64,000 nt of DNA from Burkholderia diffusa (GCF_902499115.1 NZ_CABVPN010000022.1:78525-142524); one strand, 5' to 3'; numbered from the stretch's first letter, positions 1-9,362 are shown. The notes: generated by a model from the sequence alone, not told the origin. Translations and numbers: made by a program.

Positions 1-59
1 TACGCGGGCAGCTTGATGCGATGGGGCTGCTTCAGCTTGTTACGCTGGCTCGAATACAT
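1..59 (-). CDS. Unidentified gene, N-terminal fragment cut by window edge
   Basis: Only the first 19 codons are visible, reading MYSSQRNKLKQPHRIKLPA. The start is supported by a strong Shine-Dalgarno (TAAGGAGG) about 5 bases before the ATG. The gene follows bdhA by about 10 bases on the same strand, so it is the third gene of the adc-bdhA operon. In related genomes a patatin-like or other PHB/lipid-related hydrolase often sits here, but that is recollection and not visible in these residues. No function is assigned. Confidence 0.6.
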   Translation of the reverse strand, partial: MYSSQRNKLKQPHRIKLPA

Positions 60-69
60 GGTGTCCTCC

Positions 70-852
70 TTACTGCATGAACCAGCCGTGGCTGACGACG
101 ATCGATTGTCCGGTGAGCGCGTTCGACTCGAAGCCGGCCAGGAACGCAACCGTGTGCGCGACATCGGCCGCCGACGTGAATTCGCCGTCGACGGTCTCTC
201 TCAACATCACGTCCTTGACGACCTGCTGTTCGGAGATGCCCAGCGCTTTCGCCTGCTCCGGAATCTGCTTGTCGACCAGCGGCGTCCTGACGAAGCCCGG
301 GCACACGACATTGGCGCGTACGCCGCGTGGCCCGCCTTCCTTCGCGACGACGCGCGCGAGACCGAGCAGCCCGTGCTTCGCGGTCACGTAGGCGGACTTC
401 AGCGGCGAGGCCTCGTGCGAATGCACCGAGCCCATGTAGATCACCGTGCCGCCCTTGTTCGACGCGTACATGTGCCTGATGACGGCACGCGTCGTCAGAA
501 ATGCACCGTCCAGGTGAATGGCCAGCATCTTCTTCCAGTCGGAAAATGCGTAGTCCTCGATCCGGTTGACGATCTGGATGCCGGCGTTCGACACGAGCAC
601 GTCGATTCCGCCCAGCCGCTTCACCGTCTCGGCCACGCCCGCATCGACGGCTTCCTCGCTGGTGACGTCCATCGCGATCGCCAACGCCTTCCCGCCGCTC
701 GCGACGATGTCGTCCGCAACCTTGCGCGCGGCCGCGAGGTTCAGATCGGCGATCACGACCGTGGCACCGTCCGCTGCTAGCTTGCGTGCGCACAGATCGC
801 CGATACCGCTTGCCGCGCCCGTCACGAGCGCGACCTTGTCATTCAGTGCCAT
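70..852 (-). CDS. bdhA: 3-hydroxybutyrate dehydrogenase (SDR family)
   Basis: A 260-residue short-chain dehydrogenase that interconverts D-3-hydroxybutyrate and acetoacetate with NAD(H). The N-terminal Rossmann motif TGAASGIG lies near residue 11, an NAG motif (VSNAGIQ) near 88, and the catalytic YVTAK tetrad around residue 155. Length matches the family. The ATG is preceded by a strong GGAGG. It follows adc by about 15 bases, and the pair predicts flow between 3-hydroxybutyrate, acetoacetate and acetone, as in polyhydroxybutyrate or ketone-body use. Confidence is high for the family and good for the substrate because of the adc neighbour. Confidence 0.9.
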   Translation of the reverse strand: MALNDKVALVTGAASGIGDLCARKLAADGATVVIADLNLAAARKVADDIVASGGKALAIAMDVTSEEAVDAGVAETVKRLGGIDVLVSNAGIQIVNRIEDYAFSDWKKMLAIHLDGAFLTTRAVIRHMYASNKGGTVIYMGSVHSHEASPLKSAYVTAKHGLLGLARVVAKEGGPRGVRANVVCPGFVRTPLVDKQIPEQAKALGISEQQVVKDVMLRETVDGEFTSAADVAHTVAFLAGFESNALTGQSIVVSHGWFMQ

Positions 853-867
853 ACGTCCTCCGGAGGT

Positions 868-1647
868 TTACTGGTTGACCGCGAGCTTCAGCGACGCGGC
901 GGGGGCGAGGTAGTCATGGGCCACTTCGCCGATATCGAGCGTGAGATGTGCGATGACGTGGCGCGCGCCGATCACCTTGCGAACCGGCAGGTCGGCAACC
1001 GACGCGAGCGCATGCGGATGCAGTTCGAGCGCGGCAGGCCCCTCCCATGCGCCGATCACGTCGACATCGCGCAGGAAGAAGCGCACCAGTTCGCAGATGC
1101 GCGCGGTGCCGTCGACGTGCGGAATGACCTTGAGCAGATAGTTGGGCGTGCCGGCGAGCTTGCGGCGCTCGGCTTCCGTGTCGAGCGCGCGGTACTTGTA
1201 ACCCATCGTTCCGGTGGCGATGCGCTGCGTGCCGTAGTCGAGCGTGCCGAGCAGCGTGTCCTTGCCGTCGACGCAGAGCCGCGGCGACGCCAGTTTCTTG
1301 GGAAATCCCCAGATTTCCCGTCCGGCGGCGATGGGGCCTTCGTCGTCGAGGTACATCGCATGCGTGAAATTGGCTCGCGTGCCGTCCTCGTCCAGAACGG
1401 AGATCACCTGACCACTTTCGGTGTAGTCACCGAATCCCGACGAATCGGGCATCCGGATGAACTCGTAATGGACGACGGCCTGGTCGACCGTCAGAGGTTC
1501 CGGGACGACGGCCCGGAGGGCGTCCATGTCCGTCTCGTACGAGATGATGAAATACTCCCGATTGACGAAGCGGAAGGGCGGACGCGGATACGCCGGGTTG
1601 TGCACGGGCATCGCGAATGCGTTGCTGCGGATATCTTCTTCTGTCAC
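868..1647 (-). CDS. adc: Acetoacetate decarboxylase
   Basis: A 259-residue protein of the ADC family, which decarboxylates acetoacetate to acetone and CO2 through a Schiff base on lysine. The active-site segment GREIWGFPKKLA (around residues 108-119) carries the adjacent lysine pair typical of the family. The start is a GTG (MTEEDIRSN) with GAGGA seven bases upstream. It is the first gene of the leftward adc-bdhA operon. The 296-base gap before it holds a perfect palindrome at 1883-1901 that could be an operator. Confidence 0.9.
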   Translation of the reverse strand: MTEEDIRSNAFAMPVHNPAYPRPPFRFVNREYFIISYETDMDALRAVVPEPLTVDQAVVHYEFIRMPDSSGFGDYTESGQVISVLDEDGTRANFTHAMYLDDEGPIAAGREIWGFPKKLASPRLCVDGKDTLLGTLDYGTQRIATGTMGYKYRALDTEAERRKLAGTPNYLLKVIPHVDGTARICELVRFFLRDVDVIGAWEGPAALELHPHALASVADLPVRKVIGARHVIAHLTLDIGEVAHDYLAPAASLKLAVNQ

Positions 1648-1882
1648 GGATCGTTCCTCGGTTGATGAGGTGCTGGGTCACACCCATGGCAACAGCCTTG
1701 GCTGCCGCGGCCAATGACGCGCGACGACGCGACGCGGCGCAGACGGCCGCGCGGGTCGCACGTTGCACTTGCGGTGTCGTGTCCGTTTCCCGGAGGGGAT
1801 CGGGCATGCATGCACGGCCACCGTCATCGCCAAGCGTAGGCGATGTGCTCGTGCGGCAGTAGCGTCGCGACGGACCTCATCA

Positions 1883-1901
1883 TGTTGTCTCGGCGACAAC
1901 A
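1883..1901. promoter_or_regulatory. Perfect inverted repeat upstream of adc
   Basis: TGTTGTC-TCGGC-GACAACA: two 7-base arms around a 5-base centre. It lies 236 bases upstream of the adc start and 43 bases past the end of the bestrophin gene on the same strand. It has no T-run, so an operator is at least as likely as a terminator. The rest of 1648-1943 shows nothing I can name. Confidence 0.4.
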
Positions 1902-1943
1902 ATCGACGAACGGAGGATGGCGAAACGCAAGACGTGTGACGCG

Positions 1944-2945
1944 CTACAGCGCGATGATGGTGCGGCTCGACGGATCGCGAGCATGTTCGCCGAGCATCGC
2001 TTTCAGATCGCGCTCGATCGTGCTGCACAGCGTTGAAATGGGCACGTCGTTGGCGCCGCCTTCGAACGGGTTCTCCGTGCTTTCGCCAACCTGCTCGAGC
2101 GAGGTGTACATCCAGGAAACGGCGACGCTGCACGGCACGACCAGCCAGACCATGTTGCCGTGCATGAAACCGCTGACGCTATCGTTCAACCGGTTGAATT
2201 CGTTCAGAAGACCGAACGGAAGCGACAGGCAGAAGAACCGGACGAACAGGGAGCTGACGGTCGCATACTGACGCGGGTAGGGAAAGTTCTTGAAGCGTTC
2301 CGATCTTGCCTGGAGATCGATGAAATCGCCGACGGTTTTCTGAAGCTCCATGTAAAAGTTCGAATTCAGATGGCCGGACATGTGAAGCGTCCGGAGCGAA
2401 GTGCCCTGCAGGCTCAGCACGAACGTTGCGATGCAAGCCGAGGAGAGCGACTGTTCGGTTTCGGTCGAGGAGAGGTACTTCGGCAACAATTCGCTGATGT
2501 CCTTTTCCCACTCCGGAACACGATAGAACCGGCGGTACTCTGCGTTGTAGCGTTTGTTCGTGCTTTCCCAGATGCGCGGGCGGCGCAGGTCGTAGCGCAG
2601 CGCGGTCAGCCACGCCAGGTGGCGATCGACGAGTGTTCGGGCGATCTCGTCATCGGTGACGAAGTCGCGGACGAATTGGCCCCAGCGCCGGCTCGTGCTC
2701 AGGATATCCGTCCAGATGTCCAGCGCGTCCATTGCGCGGTTGTAGGTTTGAACGTTCTTGAAGCCGACGATGAACGACGTGGCAGTTCCGAGCAGAACCA
2801 CGATCGTCAGGGGGATCGACAGCCACGTAACGGAGAAAAACTTGTACAGGACAACCGGAACGGAACCGAAAACGAGCAACTCGTAAATTTTCCAGCGCGT
2901 CCAGATCAGGAACTCCGACAGTTTGTACGATTTCCCCATGTGCAT
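1944..2945 (-). CDS. Bestrophin-like channel protein
   Basis: A 333-residue membrane protein of the bestrophin/UPF0187 family. Bacterial members form pentameric, ligand- or Ca-gated ion channels in the inner membrane. Two hydrophobic segments near residues 22-70 are followed by the family's conserved cytoplasmic stretch (VQTYNRAMDALDIWTDIL, then SRRWGQF), and more hydrophobic segments lie near residues 225-280. The length is typical. The ATG at 2945 has GAGG about nine bases upstream; a second ATG two codons later is possible. It is monocistronic, with an unrelated operon downstream on the same strand. The ion carried cannot be read from the sequence. Confidence 0.8.
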   Translation of the reverse strand: MHMGKSYKLSEFLIWTRWKIYELLVFGSVPVVLYKFFSVTWLSIPLTIVVLLGTATSFIVGFKNVQTYNRAMDALDIWTDILSTSRRWGQFVRDFVTDDEIARTLVDRHLAWLTALRYDLRRPRIWESTNKRYNAEYRRFYRVPEWEKDISELLPKYLSSTETEQSLSSACIATFVLSLQGTSLRTLHMSGHLNSNFYMELQKTVGDFIDLQARSERFKNFPYPRQYATVSSLFVRFFCLSLPFGLLNEFNRLNDSVSGFMHGNMVWLVVPCSVAVSWMYTSLEQVGESTENPFEGGANDVPISTLCSTIERDLKAMLGEHARDPSSRTIIAL

Positions 2946-3174
2946 TTTATTTGCCTCATCGTTGAGTCAGGTGGGTGACGAAGACGGCGTTCGAGTCGCG
3001 TGCGATCGTTCGTCGACATCATGCCCGCGATCGATCAGTGCGGCGTGTGATGGATTGGTGCCGAAGCGGCAACATCGTGAGCACGACTGCGGATCTACTG
3101 CGCAATGCCGTGTCGACCTAGGATGACTTCGCGCGGCGAGTTGCCGCCATCGACATCAACCGAGGGCAATGATC

Positions 3175-4383
3175 ATGTCGCAGAAGATCCTGATAGTGGG
3201 TGCCGGTTTTGCCGGCGTGTGGGGCGCACTGGGCGCGGCGCGCGTGCTGGATGGTGCCGGTGTGACGAGCGGCGACGTCGAGATCACGTTGATCTCCCCG
3301 AAACCGGAACTGCAGATCCGGCCGCGGCTGTACGAAAGCGAGCCGCAGCGGATGGCCGCACCGTTGCTGCCGCTGCTCGATGCGGTCGGCGTGAAGTTTC
3401 TCGAAGGCAGCGTCGAGGAGATTTCCGTCCGCGAGAAGACGGTCAGTGTCGCATGCGCCAACGGCCAGCGACGTCTGCTCGCGTATGACAGGCTGTTGTT
3501 GACCAGCGGCAGCAGGTTGAGCAAGCCGCCGGTGCCGGGGCTCGCGGAACACGCGTTTTCGGTCGATCGTATCGAGGACGCCGTCGCGCTCGACGACCAC
3601 TTCGCGGCGCTCGCGAAACTGCCGGAATCGCCGGCACGCAATACTGTCGCGGTGGTCGGCTGCGGCTTTACGGGTATCGAGGTTGCCACCGAGTTGCCCA
3701 AGCGTTTGCGCGAGTGGTTTGGCCCGCAAACGAAGGGGCGTGTCGTCGTGATCGGCGCGCAGGACGACATCGGTCCCGATCTCGGCCCGAATCCTCGGCC
3801 GTATGTCGCCGAAGCATTCGCGTCGCTGGGCGTCGAGGCCGTGCTCGGATCGCGCGTCGTGTCGGTCGCGGCCGACGGCGTGCGTACCGCGTCGGGCATG
3901 CACATCGAGTCCATGACCGTGATCTGGGCGGGCGGAATGCTTGCGAGCCCGCTGACGTCGCAAGTCTCGTCGCACCTGGACCCGCTCGGGCGCGTCGAGG
4001 TCACACCGGATCTTCGCGTGGCGGAAGCGCCGCACGTATTCGTCGCGGGAGACGTGGCGCGGGCGCGCAGCGACGATGACGGGCACTATGCATTGATGTC
4101 GTGCCAGCACGCGATCGTGATGGGGCAATTCGGCGGGCACAACGTCGCGGCGGATCTGATCGGCGTGCCGACACTGGAATACCGGCAGCCGTTCTATGCG
4201 ACATGCGTCGACCTGGGCGATTGGGGGGCCGTGTACTCGGAAGGCTGGGATCGGCAGATCAAACTGACGCATGCCGAAGGAAAGGCGCGCAAGCAGATGA
4301 TCAACACGCAATGGATCTATCCGCCGGCACCGAATCGTGCCGAGGCACTGGCGGCCGGTAACCCGCAGGCGTCGTTCGATTGA
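3175..4383 (+). CDS. NAD(P)/FAD-dependent oxidoreductase, type II NADH dehydrogenase-like
   Basis: A 402-residue pyridine-nucleotide-disulfide oxidoreductase fold. The N-terminal FAD-binding motif is ILIVGAGFAGVW, a second nucleotide motif VAVVGCGFTGIE lies near residue 162, and an FAD-contacting segment HVFVAGDVAR lies near residue 290. The overall plan is that of NDH-2 enzymes, which pass electrons from NADH to quinone without pumping protons. No clear C-terminal membrane helix is visible, so a soluble relative is possible. ATG 3175 is preferred over 3169 because GAGGG sits eight bases before it. It is convergent with the ohr-like gene. Confidence 0.75.
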   Translation: MSQKILIVGAGFAGVWGALGAARVLDGAGVTSGDVEITLISPKPELQIRPRLYESEPQRMAAPLLPLLDAVGVKFLEGSVEEISVREKTVSVACANGQRRLLAYDRLLLTSGSRLSKPPVPGLAEHAFSVDRIEDAVALDDHFAALAKLPESPARNTVAVVGCGFTGIEVATELPKRLREWFGPQTKGRVVVIGAQDDIGPDLGPNPRPYVAEAFASLGVEAVLGSRVVSVAADGVRTASGMHIESMTVIWAGGMLASPLTSQVSSHLDPLGRVEVTPDLRVAEAPHVFVAGDVARARSDDDGHYALMSCQHAIVMGQFGGHNVAADLIGVPTLEYRQPFYATCVDLGDWGAVYSEGWDRQIKLTHAEGKARKQMINTQWIYPPAPNRAEALAAGNPQASFD

Positions 4384-4466
4384 CCGGTCGCCCCCCGCGC
4401 GCGCGTCGCGAGATGCGCGGCGGGGGCATGCCGCTGCGGCAACGAACGCCGTCGGCGGACGACGCG

Positions 4467-4483
4467 CTGTCGCGGCGCGACAG
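4467..4483. terminator. Hairpin between convergent genes
   Basis: CTGTCGC-GGC-GCGACAG forms a 7-bp stem with a 3-base loop in the 108-base gap between two convergent genes. A GC-rich imperfect inverted repeat lies just before it (about 4390-4425). There is no T-run, so a Rho-independent role is uncertain. Confidence 0.35.
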
Positions 4484-4491
4484 GCGCCGGG

Positions 4492-4992
4492 TCAGTCGAC
4501 GACGGTCACGATATTGACGGTGCCTTGCCGTGCCATCTTCGCATATGGGCACAAGCGTTCCGCGGTTCGAACCATTTCTTCCGCGACGTTTCGATCGACG
4601 CCCGGCATCCGTACCCGAACGTCGATGAGCAACGCATAGCCGCCGTCCATGGGATCGCGGCCGAATGAAACCTGCACTTCCACGGCGGTATCGGGGGTTT
4701 CCATATCGGCGCGTTTCTCGAGCAGATTGAGCGCGCCGTGGAAGCACGCGGCGAAGCCGGCCGCGAACAATTGCTCCGGATTGGTCCCGTTGCCGGGCCC
4801 GCCAAACTCGGTGGGCAGGCGCAAGTCGACGGCGAGATTTCCGTCGTCCGAGCGGACGACGCCGGATGCGCGGCCGTGTCCCGTCTCGCCACCGGACACG
4901 GTGACGGTCGTGGTGTAAAGCGGTTGAAAATCCCGGCCTCGATACCTGTCGAGGAGGGAAAGCGGCGGGGCTTGCAGCTTGTTGTCATCCAT
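4492..4992 (-). CDS. Ohr/OsmC-family organic hydroperoxide reductase
   Basis: A 166-residue Ohr/OsmC-type thiol peroxidase that reduces organic hydroperoxides in the cytoplasm. Both reactive cysteines are present: one in FAAGFAACFHGAL (about residue 83) and one in ERLCPYAK (about residue 148). The N-terminal extension of about 20 residues is slightly longer than classic Ohr. No ohrR-type MarR regulator lies beside it, so peroxide control by a linked repressor is not evident. It is convergent with the flavoprotein gene at 3175-4383. Confidence 0.85.
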   Translation of the reverse strand: MDDNKLQAPPLSLLDRYRGRDFQPLYTTTVTVSGGETGHGRASGVVRSDDGNLAVDLRLPTEFGGPGNGTNPEQLFAAGFAACFHGALNLLEKRADMETPDTAVEVQVSFGRDPMDGGYALLIDVRVRMPGVDRNVAEEMVRTAERLCPYAKMARQGTVNIVTVVD

Positions 4993-5341
4993 GATGCGTG
5001 CTCGAATTCAGCGACACGCTTCGACCTCGGTCATTCGATCGTCGAAACGTCTTGCGAAGGGGCCGGAACGCCGGGGCAAGTAGCGTCGTCAAGGAATGAC
5101 GGGCACGGAGGATCGTCCGAGGAATGCGGCAATCTTCCGGTGCAGCCCGATTCCCGGTTCGTCTACGGGAGAAAGACGCTTCCATGCTAGAGGCGCGCGC
5201 GGGATGGCGGTATGGCCGTTCCGGGCGATTGTATGTTTCCCGTTGGACACCAATCGGGAACGCGGCACGAATTTCAATCAGGCGCCCGGCGGCAGCGGTT
5301 GCCGGCACGCAAGGCCGCACGCGATTGGTGCACGCCGCGCG
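4993..5341. other. Intergenic region, nothing recognised
   Basis: 349 bases between the start of the Ohr gene and the end of the MocR gene, both leftward. It should contain the ohr promoter. I found no RNA, no convincing inverted repeat and no coding remnant. Confidence 0.4.
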
Positions 5342-6862
5342 TCAGCGGCCCAGGCACGCGCGCAGCGCTCGTGCGTGACGTTGCGCTTCGTCCGCGTCGG
5401 CGATGTTCGCGAACCCGATGATGAGGCCGCGTGGCGTTTGCTGCGTGTGGCTGTTCGTGTACCAGATCGACAGCGGCAGGACCGCGAGCCCGGCTTCGCG
5501 GGCGCGCGCGGCGACGGTGACATCGTCGACCGGCCCCTCGGGCCCCGCCGTGAACCGCACCGCGAACTGGATGCCGCCAGGCGGCAGGTCGACGATCAGC
5601 CGCTTGCCGAACGCCTGCCGCAATGCGTGCACGATCAGCGTGCGGCGCTCGCCATACAGCGTGCGCATGCGCTTCAGGTGCCGGGCGAAGTGACCCTGTT
5701 CGATGAAATCCGCCAGGGCCGCCTGCAGGAGCGCCGGCGAGCCTGCGTTCATGCTGCAGGCCACGCGTTCGACACGCTCCACCGCACGCTCCGGCACGAC
5801 TGCGTACGCGAGCCGCAAGCCGGGATACATCGCCTTGCTGAAGGTACTGCAATAGATCACGCGATCGCGCCGGTCGAGACTCTTCAGCGCCTGCAGCGGG
5901 CGGCCCAGATAGCGGAACTCGCTGTCGTAGTCGTCCTCGACGATCCACCCGGACGTCTTTTCGGCCCAGTCCAGCAGCGCGATGCGGCGGGACAGCGACA
6001 GCGTATGCCCGAGCGGGCTCTGATGCGACGGCGTCACGAGCGCGAAGCGCGCGTGCGCGTCCAGCTGCAGGCCGCGCTCGACGTCGATTCCCTCGGCATC
6101 CACCGGCACCGGGACGAGGTGCACGCCCGTCTCGGAGAGGAAACTGCGTGCGAGCAGATAGCCGGGGTCCTCGAACCAGACGCGGTCGTTCGGACGCGCG
6201 AGGCTGCGCAGCACGAGTTCCAGCGTGGCGCGGTAGCCGCTGGTGATGAACACCTGTTCCGGCACGCAGGTGACGCCGCGCGACAGCCCCAGATAGGTGG
6301 CGATGTGTTCGCGCAGCGGCCTGTAACCGGCCGGATTCGGGTAGCCCAGCAGCGCACGATCCCCGCTGCGCGCGCGCAGCGACACGAGGCGGTGCCAGAC
6401 CTTGCGCGGAAAGGCGTCGAGGGCAGGGACCCCGGGCTGCAACGGGCGCGGCTCGCCGCTCATCGCGACGGCGATCGGTTGCGCGCGCCGCGGAGGCGGG
6501 CTGTCGCGCGACATGCCCGGTACCTGAAGCGCGTCGGCGCTGTCGACGTGCGCCGCCGATTCGTCGTCATGCGCGGGGGTCGCCCGCAGCAGCGATTTCG
6601 GCAAGGACGGCGAGACGAACGTGCCTGCCGCGCCGCGCATTTGCAGATATCCCTCGTCGACCAGGATCGTGTAAGCCTGTTCGACGGTGCCGCGCGCCGT
6701 GTTCAATTGCGTCGCCAGACCGCGTAACGCCGGCACGCGATCGCCCGGACGCAGGTGGCCCGCGGCGATCGCGGTTCTGAACCGCTCACAGATCTGCAGA
6801 TAGATCGGCAACTGATGCTGCCGGTCGATTTCGATGGTCAGCATGGAGGATTGCGCAGACAT
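5342..6862 (-). CDS. MocR/PdxR-type GntR regulator with aminotransferase domain
   Basis: A 506-residue regulator with a GntR winged helix at residues about 10-85 (QLPIYLQICERFRTAI, then LRGLATQLNTARGTVEQAY) joined by a linker to a class I/II aminotransferase-like domain. The likely PLP lysine is in YCSTFSKAMYPGLR. MocR proteins use PLP or PLP adducts as effectors and often control pyridoxal, GABA or taurine genes. The ATG at 6862 (MSAQSS) is preferred over longer upstream starts because GAGG lies ten bases before it and the family begins here. It is divergent from the NmrA-like gene at 7055, its likely target across a 192-base promoter region. Confidence 0.85.
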   Translation of the reverse strand: MSAQSSMLTIEIDRQHQLPIYLQICERFRTAIAAGHLRPGDRVPALRGLATQLNTARGTVEQAYTILVDEGYLQMRGAAGTFVSPSLPKSLLRATPAHDDESAAHVDSADALQVPGMSRDSPPPRRAQPIAVAMSGEPRPLQPGVPALDAFPRKVWHRLVSLRARSGDRALLGYPNPAGYRPLREHIATYLGLSRGVTCVPEQVFITSGYRATLELVLRSLARPNDRVWFEDPGYLLARSFLSETGVHLVPVPVDAEGIDVERGLQLDAHARFALVTPSHQSPLGHTLSLSRRIALLDWAEKTSGWIVEDDYDSEFRYLGRPLQALKSLDRRDRVIYCSTFSKAMYPGLRLAYAVVPERAVERVERVACSMNAGSPALLQAALADFIEQGHFARHLKRMRTLYGERRTLIVHALRQAFGKRLIVDLPPGGIQFAVRFTAGPEGPVDDVTVAARAREAGLAVLPLSIWYTNSHTQQTPRGLIIGFANIADADEAQRHARALRACLGR

Positions 6863-7054
6863 GACGGCCTCGTGGGTAACGGAACAGACACGGCATGGAC
6901 CAGTCCGATCGACGATTCTTGGCACTGATGGATAGGACATGATTCTTCCACAATTGCTCCACGCGATGCGACGGTCATCACCGCCTTCAGCGGATCCGGC
7001 ACCCGTCATGTCCCCTCGCATTCACATGCAATCCATTCGTCAGGAGATTTTGCG

Positions 7055-7798
7055 ATGAAGATCGTTGTCATCGGCGGTTCGGGCCTGATCGGCTCGCGTG
7101 TCGTCACGCTGCTCGAGGAAGCCGGCCATCGGGCGGTTGCCGCATCGCCGCGCACCGGTGTCAATACCATCACGGGCGAGGGCCTGACCGATGCATTGAC
7201 GGACGCGGACGTGGTCGTGGACGTGGCGAACGCACCGTCATGGGAACCGCAGGCGGTCCTGGACTTCTTCCGCACGTCGGCACGCAATCTCGGCAAGGCC
7301 GAAGTGGCCGCGGGCGTGCGCCATCACGTCGCGCTGTCGATCGTCGGTTGCGACCGGATGCCGGAGAACGGCTATTTCGCGGCCAAGGTCGCGCAGGAGC
7401 AGGCGATCGAGGCGGCGGGCGTACCGTACACGATCGTGCGCGCGACGCAATTCATGGAATTCATCGGCGGCATCGCGGATTTCGGCACGGTTGACGGCAC
7501 CGTGCGCATCGGCGACGGACTGTTCCAGCCGATCGCCGCGGAAGACGTGTCGGCACTCGTCGCGCAGGCCGCGCTCGCCGGGCCGCAGAACGGCACGATC
7601 GAGATCGCGGGTCCGGATCGCGCGCCGTTCGCGGAGATCGTCGCGCGCTACCTGAAGTCGGTCGGCGACACGCGCGCGGTGGTGACCGATCGCGACGCCC
7701 GCTACTACGGCGGCCGCGTCGAGGAAACGTCGCTGGTGCCGCTCGGGGACGCGCGGCTGGGCCGCATCGGTCTCGACCAGTGGCTGGCACGAAGCTGA
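7055..7798 (+). CDS. NmrA/NAD(P)-binding oxidoreductase-like protein
   Basis: A 247-residue atypical short-chain dehydrogenase of the NmrA/YtfG type. The N-terminus MKIVVIGGSGLIGSRVV is a Rossmann dinucleotide site of the GxxGxxG kind. The segment FAAKVAQEQAIEA (around residue 108) corresponds to the active-site helix, but the family's Tyr is replaced by Phe, as is common in NmrA-like sensors. A GGAG lies nine bases before the ATG. It is divergent from the MocR regulator and may be regulated by it. The substrate is unknown. Confidence 0.75.
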   Translation: MKIVVIGGSGLIGSRVVTLLEEAGHRAVAASPRTGVNTITGEGLTDALTDADVVVDVANAPSWEPQAVLDFFRTSARNLGKAEVAAGVRHHVALSIVGCDRMPENGYFAAKVAQEQAIEAAGVPYTIVRATQFMEFIGGIADFGTVDGTVRIGDGLFQPIAAEDVSALVAQAALAGPQNGTIEIAGPDRAPFAEIVARYLKSVGDTRAVVTDRDARYYGGRVEETSLVPLGDARLGRIGLDQWLARS

Positions 7799-7881
7799 TT
7801 CACGTTCGCACGTATGCGATACGCCGGCGCATGCCGGCGACGAGTCGATCCGTGTGAGCAGCACGTGTGGGGGCAGCGGAA

Positions 7882-8937
7882 ATGAATCATTCGGAAACAT
7901 CGGAACACGGCGCGCGTCGCGACCTGGCCAGTCGCGCCGATGCACTGTCGGCGAGCTTCGGTGCGAGCTATGCAGGCATCCTTGCATTCGTTGCCGTGGC
8001 GAGCGAGGGGAGTTTCACCAAGGCCGCCGAACTGCTCGGCGTCGGGCGGCCGGCCGTGAGCCGGAACGTCCAGAAGCTGGAGGCCCAACTGAGCACGCGG
8101 CTGTTCCAGCGGACCACGCGCACGACCGAGCTGACTTGCGAGGGCCGGCGCTTCTTCGAGAATTGCCATCAGGGCGTGGCGCAGATCGTCGAAGCCATGA
8201 ACGACATGCTGGAATTGCGGCAGGGGCCGCCGCGCGGCCTCATCCGCATCAGCTCGGCAGTGGGATTCGGCAGGAAGATCGTGGCGCCGCTGCTGGAAAA
8301 GTTCGCGCACGCCTATCCGGACATCATCATCGATCTGCTGCTCGACGACCGGCCCGTCGATCTGGTGTCCGAGCGGATCGACGTGTCGTTCCGTAACGGC
8401 CGCATCGAGGACTCCAGCATCATCGCCCGGCAACTGATTCCGATGCAGATGGCGCTCTGCGCGGCGCCGTCGTATGTGGCGAGGCACGGTCTCCCGCAGA
8501 GCGTCGAGGACCTCGACCGGCACGAGTGCATCAATTTCCGGTTTGCGAGCGGGCGCCTGTTCGAATGGGAGTTCAACGTGGACGGCCGCGTGCAGAAGTA
8601 CCTGCCGACGTCGCGCCTCACGTTCAACGACGCTGATCTGGTGTTGCGCTCGGTGCTGAACGGATCGGGCATCGCGCAGATGGCGGGCTACCAGATCCGC
8701 GACCATCTCGCGTCGAACGAACTCGTTGTCGCGCTGGCGAAGCACGTGCCGGAGGATCGCGGTCACTACATCTGCTATCTGAGCCGGCAACACCTTCCGA
8801 CGCGCATCCGGATCTTCGTCGACTTCATGACCGAGCAGATTCGCGCGCTCGATCTGAACTGCATGACGCGGTTCAATCCGGAAGTGCCGGTGTTGTCGTC
8901 GGCCGCGTCGGCCGCGTCGGCGGGGCTGGCGGCTTGA
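7882..8937 (+). CDS. LysR-family transcriptional regulator
   Basis: A 351-residue LysR regulator. The winged helix-turn-helix is clear (GSFTKAAELLGVGRPAVSRN, about residues 37-56), followed by a periplasmic-binding-protein-like effector domain (PRGLIRISSAVGFG onward). The N-terminal extension before the HTH is about 30 residues longer than usual, and the C-terminus ends in an Ala/Ser-rich tail. ATG 7882 is chosen over an in-frame GTG at 7867; neither has a textbook Shine-Dalgarno. The target is unknown; it lies downstream of the NmrA-like gene with 83 bases between. Confidence 0.85.
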   Translation: MNHSETSEHGARRDLASRADALSASFGASYAGILAFVAVASEGSFTKAAELLGVGRPAVSRNVQKLEAQLSTRLFQRTTRTTELTCEGRRFFENCHQGVAQIVEAMNDMLELRQGPPRGLIRISSAVGFGRKIVAPLLEKFAHAYPDIIIDLLLDDRPVDLVSERIDVSFRNGRIEDSSIIARQLIPMQMALCAAPSYVARHGLPQSVEDLDRHECINFRFASGRLFEWEFNVDGRVQKYLPTSRLTFNDADLVLRSVLNGSGIAQMAGYQIRDHLASNELVVALAKHVPEDRGHYICYLSRQHLPTRIRIFVDFMTEQIRALDLNCMTRFNPEVPVLSSAASAASAGLAA

Positions 8938-8950
8938 CGCAGCTCCACGC

Positions 8951-9145
8951 GCGTTCGTCCGCAATCCAGTCGCCAAACAGCTGGATCCTTTGTTGCTGTT
9001 CGGTTCCGCCCGGATACGCGAAGTAATAGCCCATCCCCGTCGGCAACGAGGTGTCGAACGGCATCACGAGCCGGTGCGCCGCCACGCTCTCGTTCACCAG
9101 CGTCCTGTCGCCCCCAGGGGCGTCGACGTCGTCTCCAAGGACGCA
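8951..9145 (-). pseudogene. Remnant of a GcvA-like LysR regulator (C-terminal piece)
   Basis: On the minus strand a frame reads GDRTLVNESVAAHRLVMPFD, then TGMGYYFAYPGG and RIQLFGDWIADE. This is the typical C-terminus of GcvA-like LysR regulators (LVxxxLxxxRLVxPF, YYxxYPxx, FxxWLxxE). No HTH or full effector domain precedes it: the frame is closed by a stop at 9203-9205 and no start lies in a sensible place. I read it as a decayed fragment whose 3' end runs into the intact LysR gene on the other strand. Confidence 0.55.
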
Positions 9146-9362
9146 CGCCCCCTGTTCGGACTGAATTCCGCTACCGGCCTTATTTGCGTCGCGCGTGCTC
9201 GTTTAGGCGTCGCTTCAGTAGCATCGGTACGCGGACCTGATGCGATGCCAGGCCCACGTACCGCTGATTCGATCGGTCATGCGTGCGCGCGGATATCCCG
9301 CGTTGCCGAACCAGACCAGCCGCCGGCATGCCCGGCTCGGCCTGCAAGCGAGCCCGCGACGG

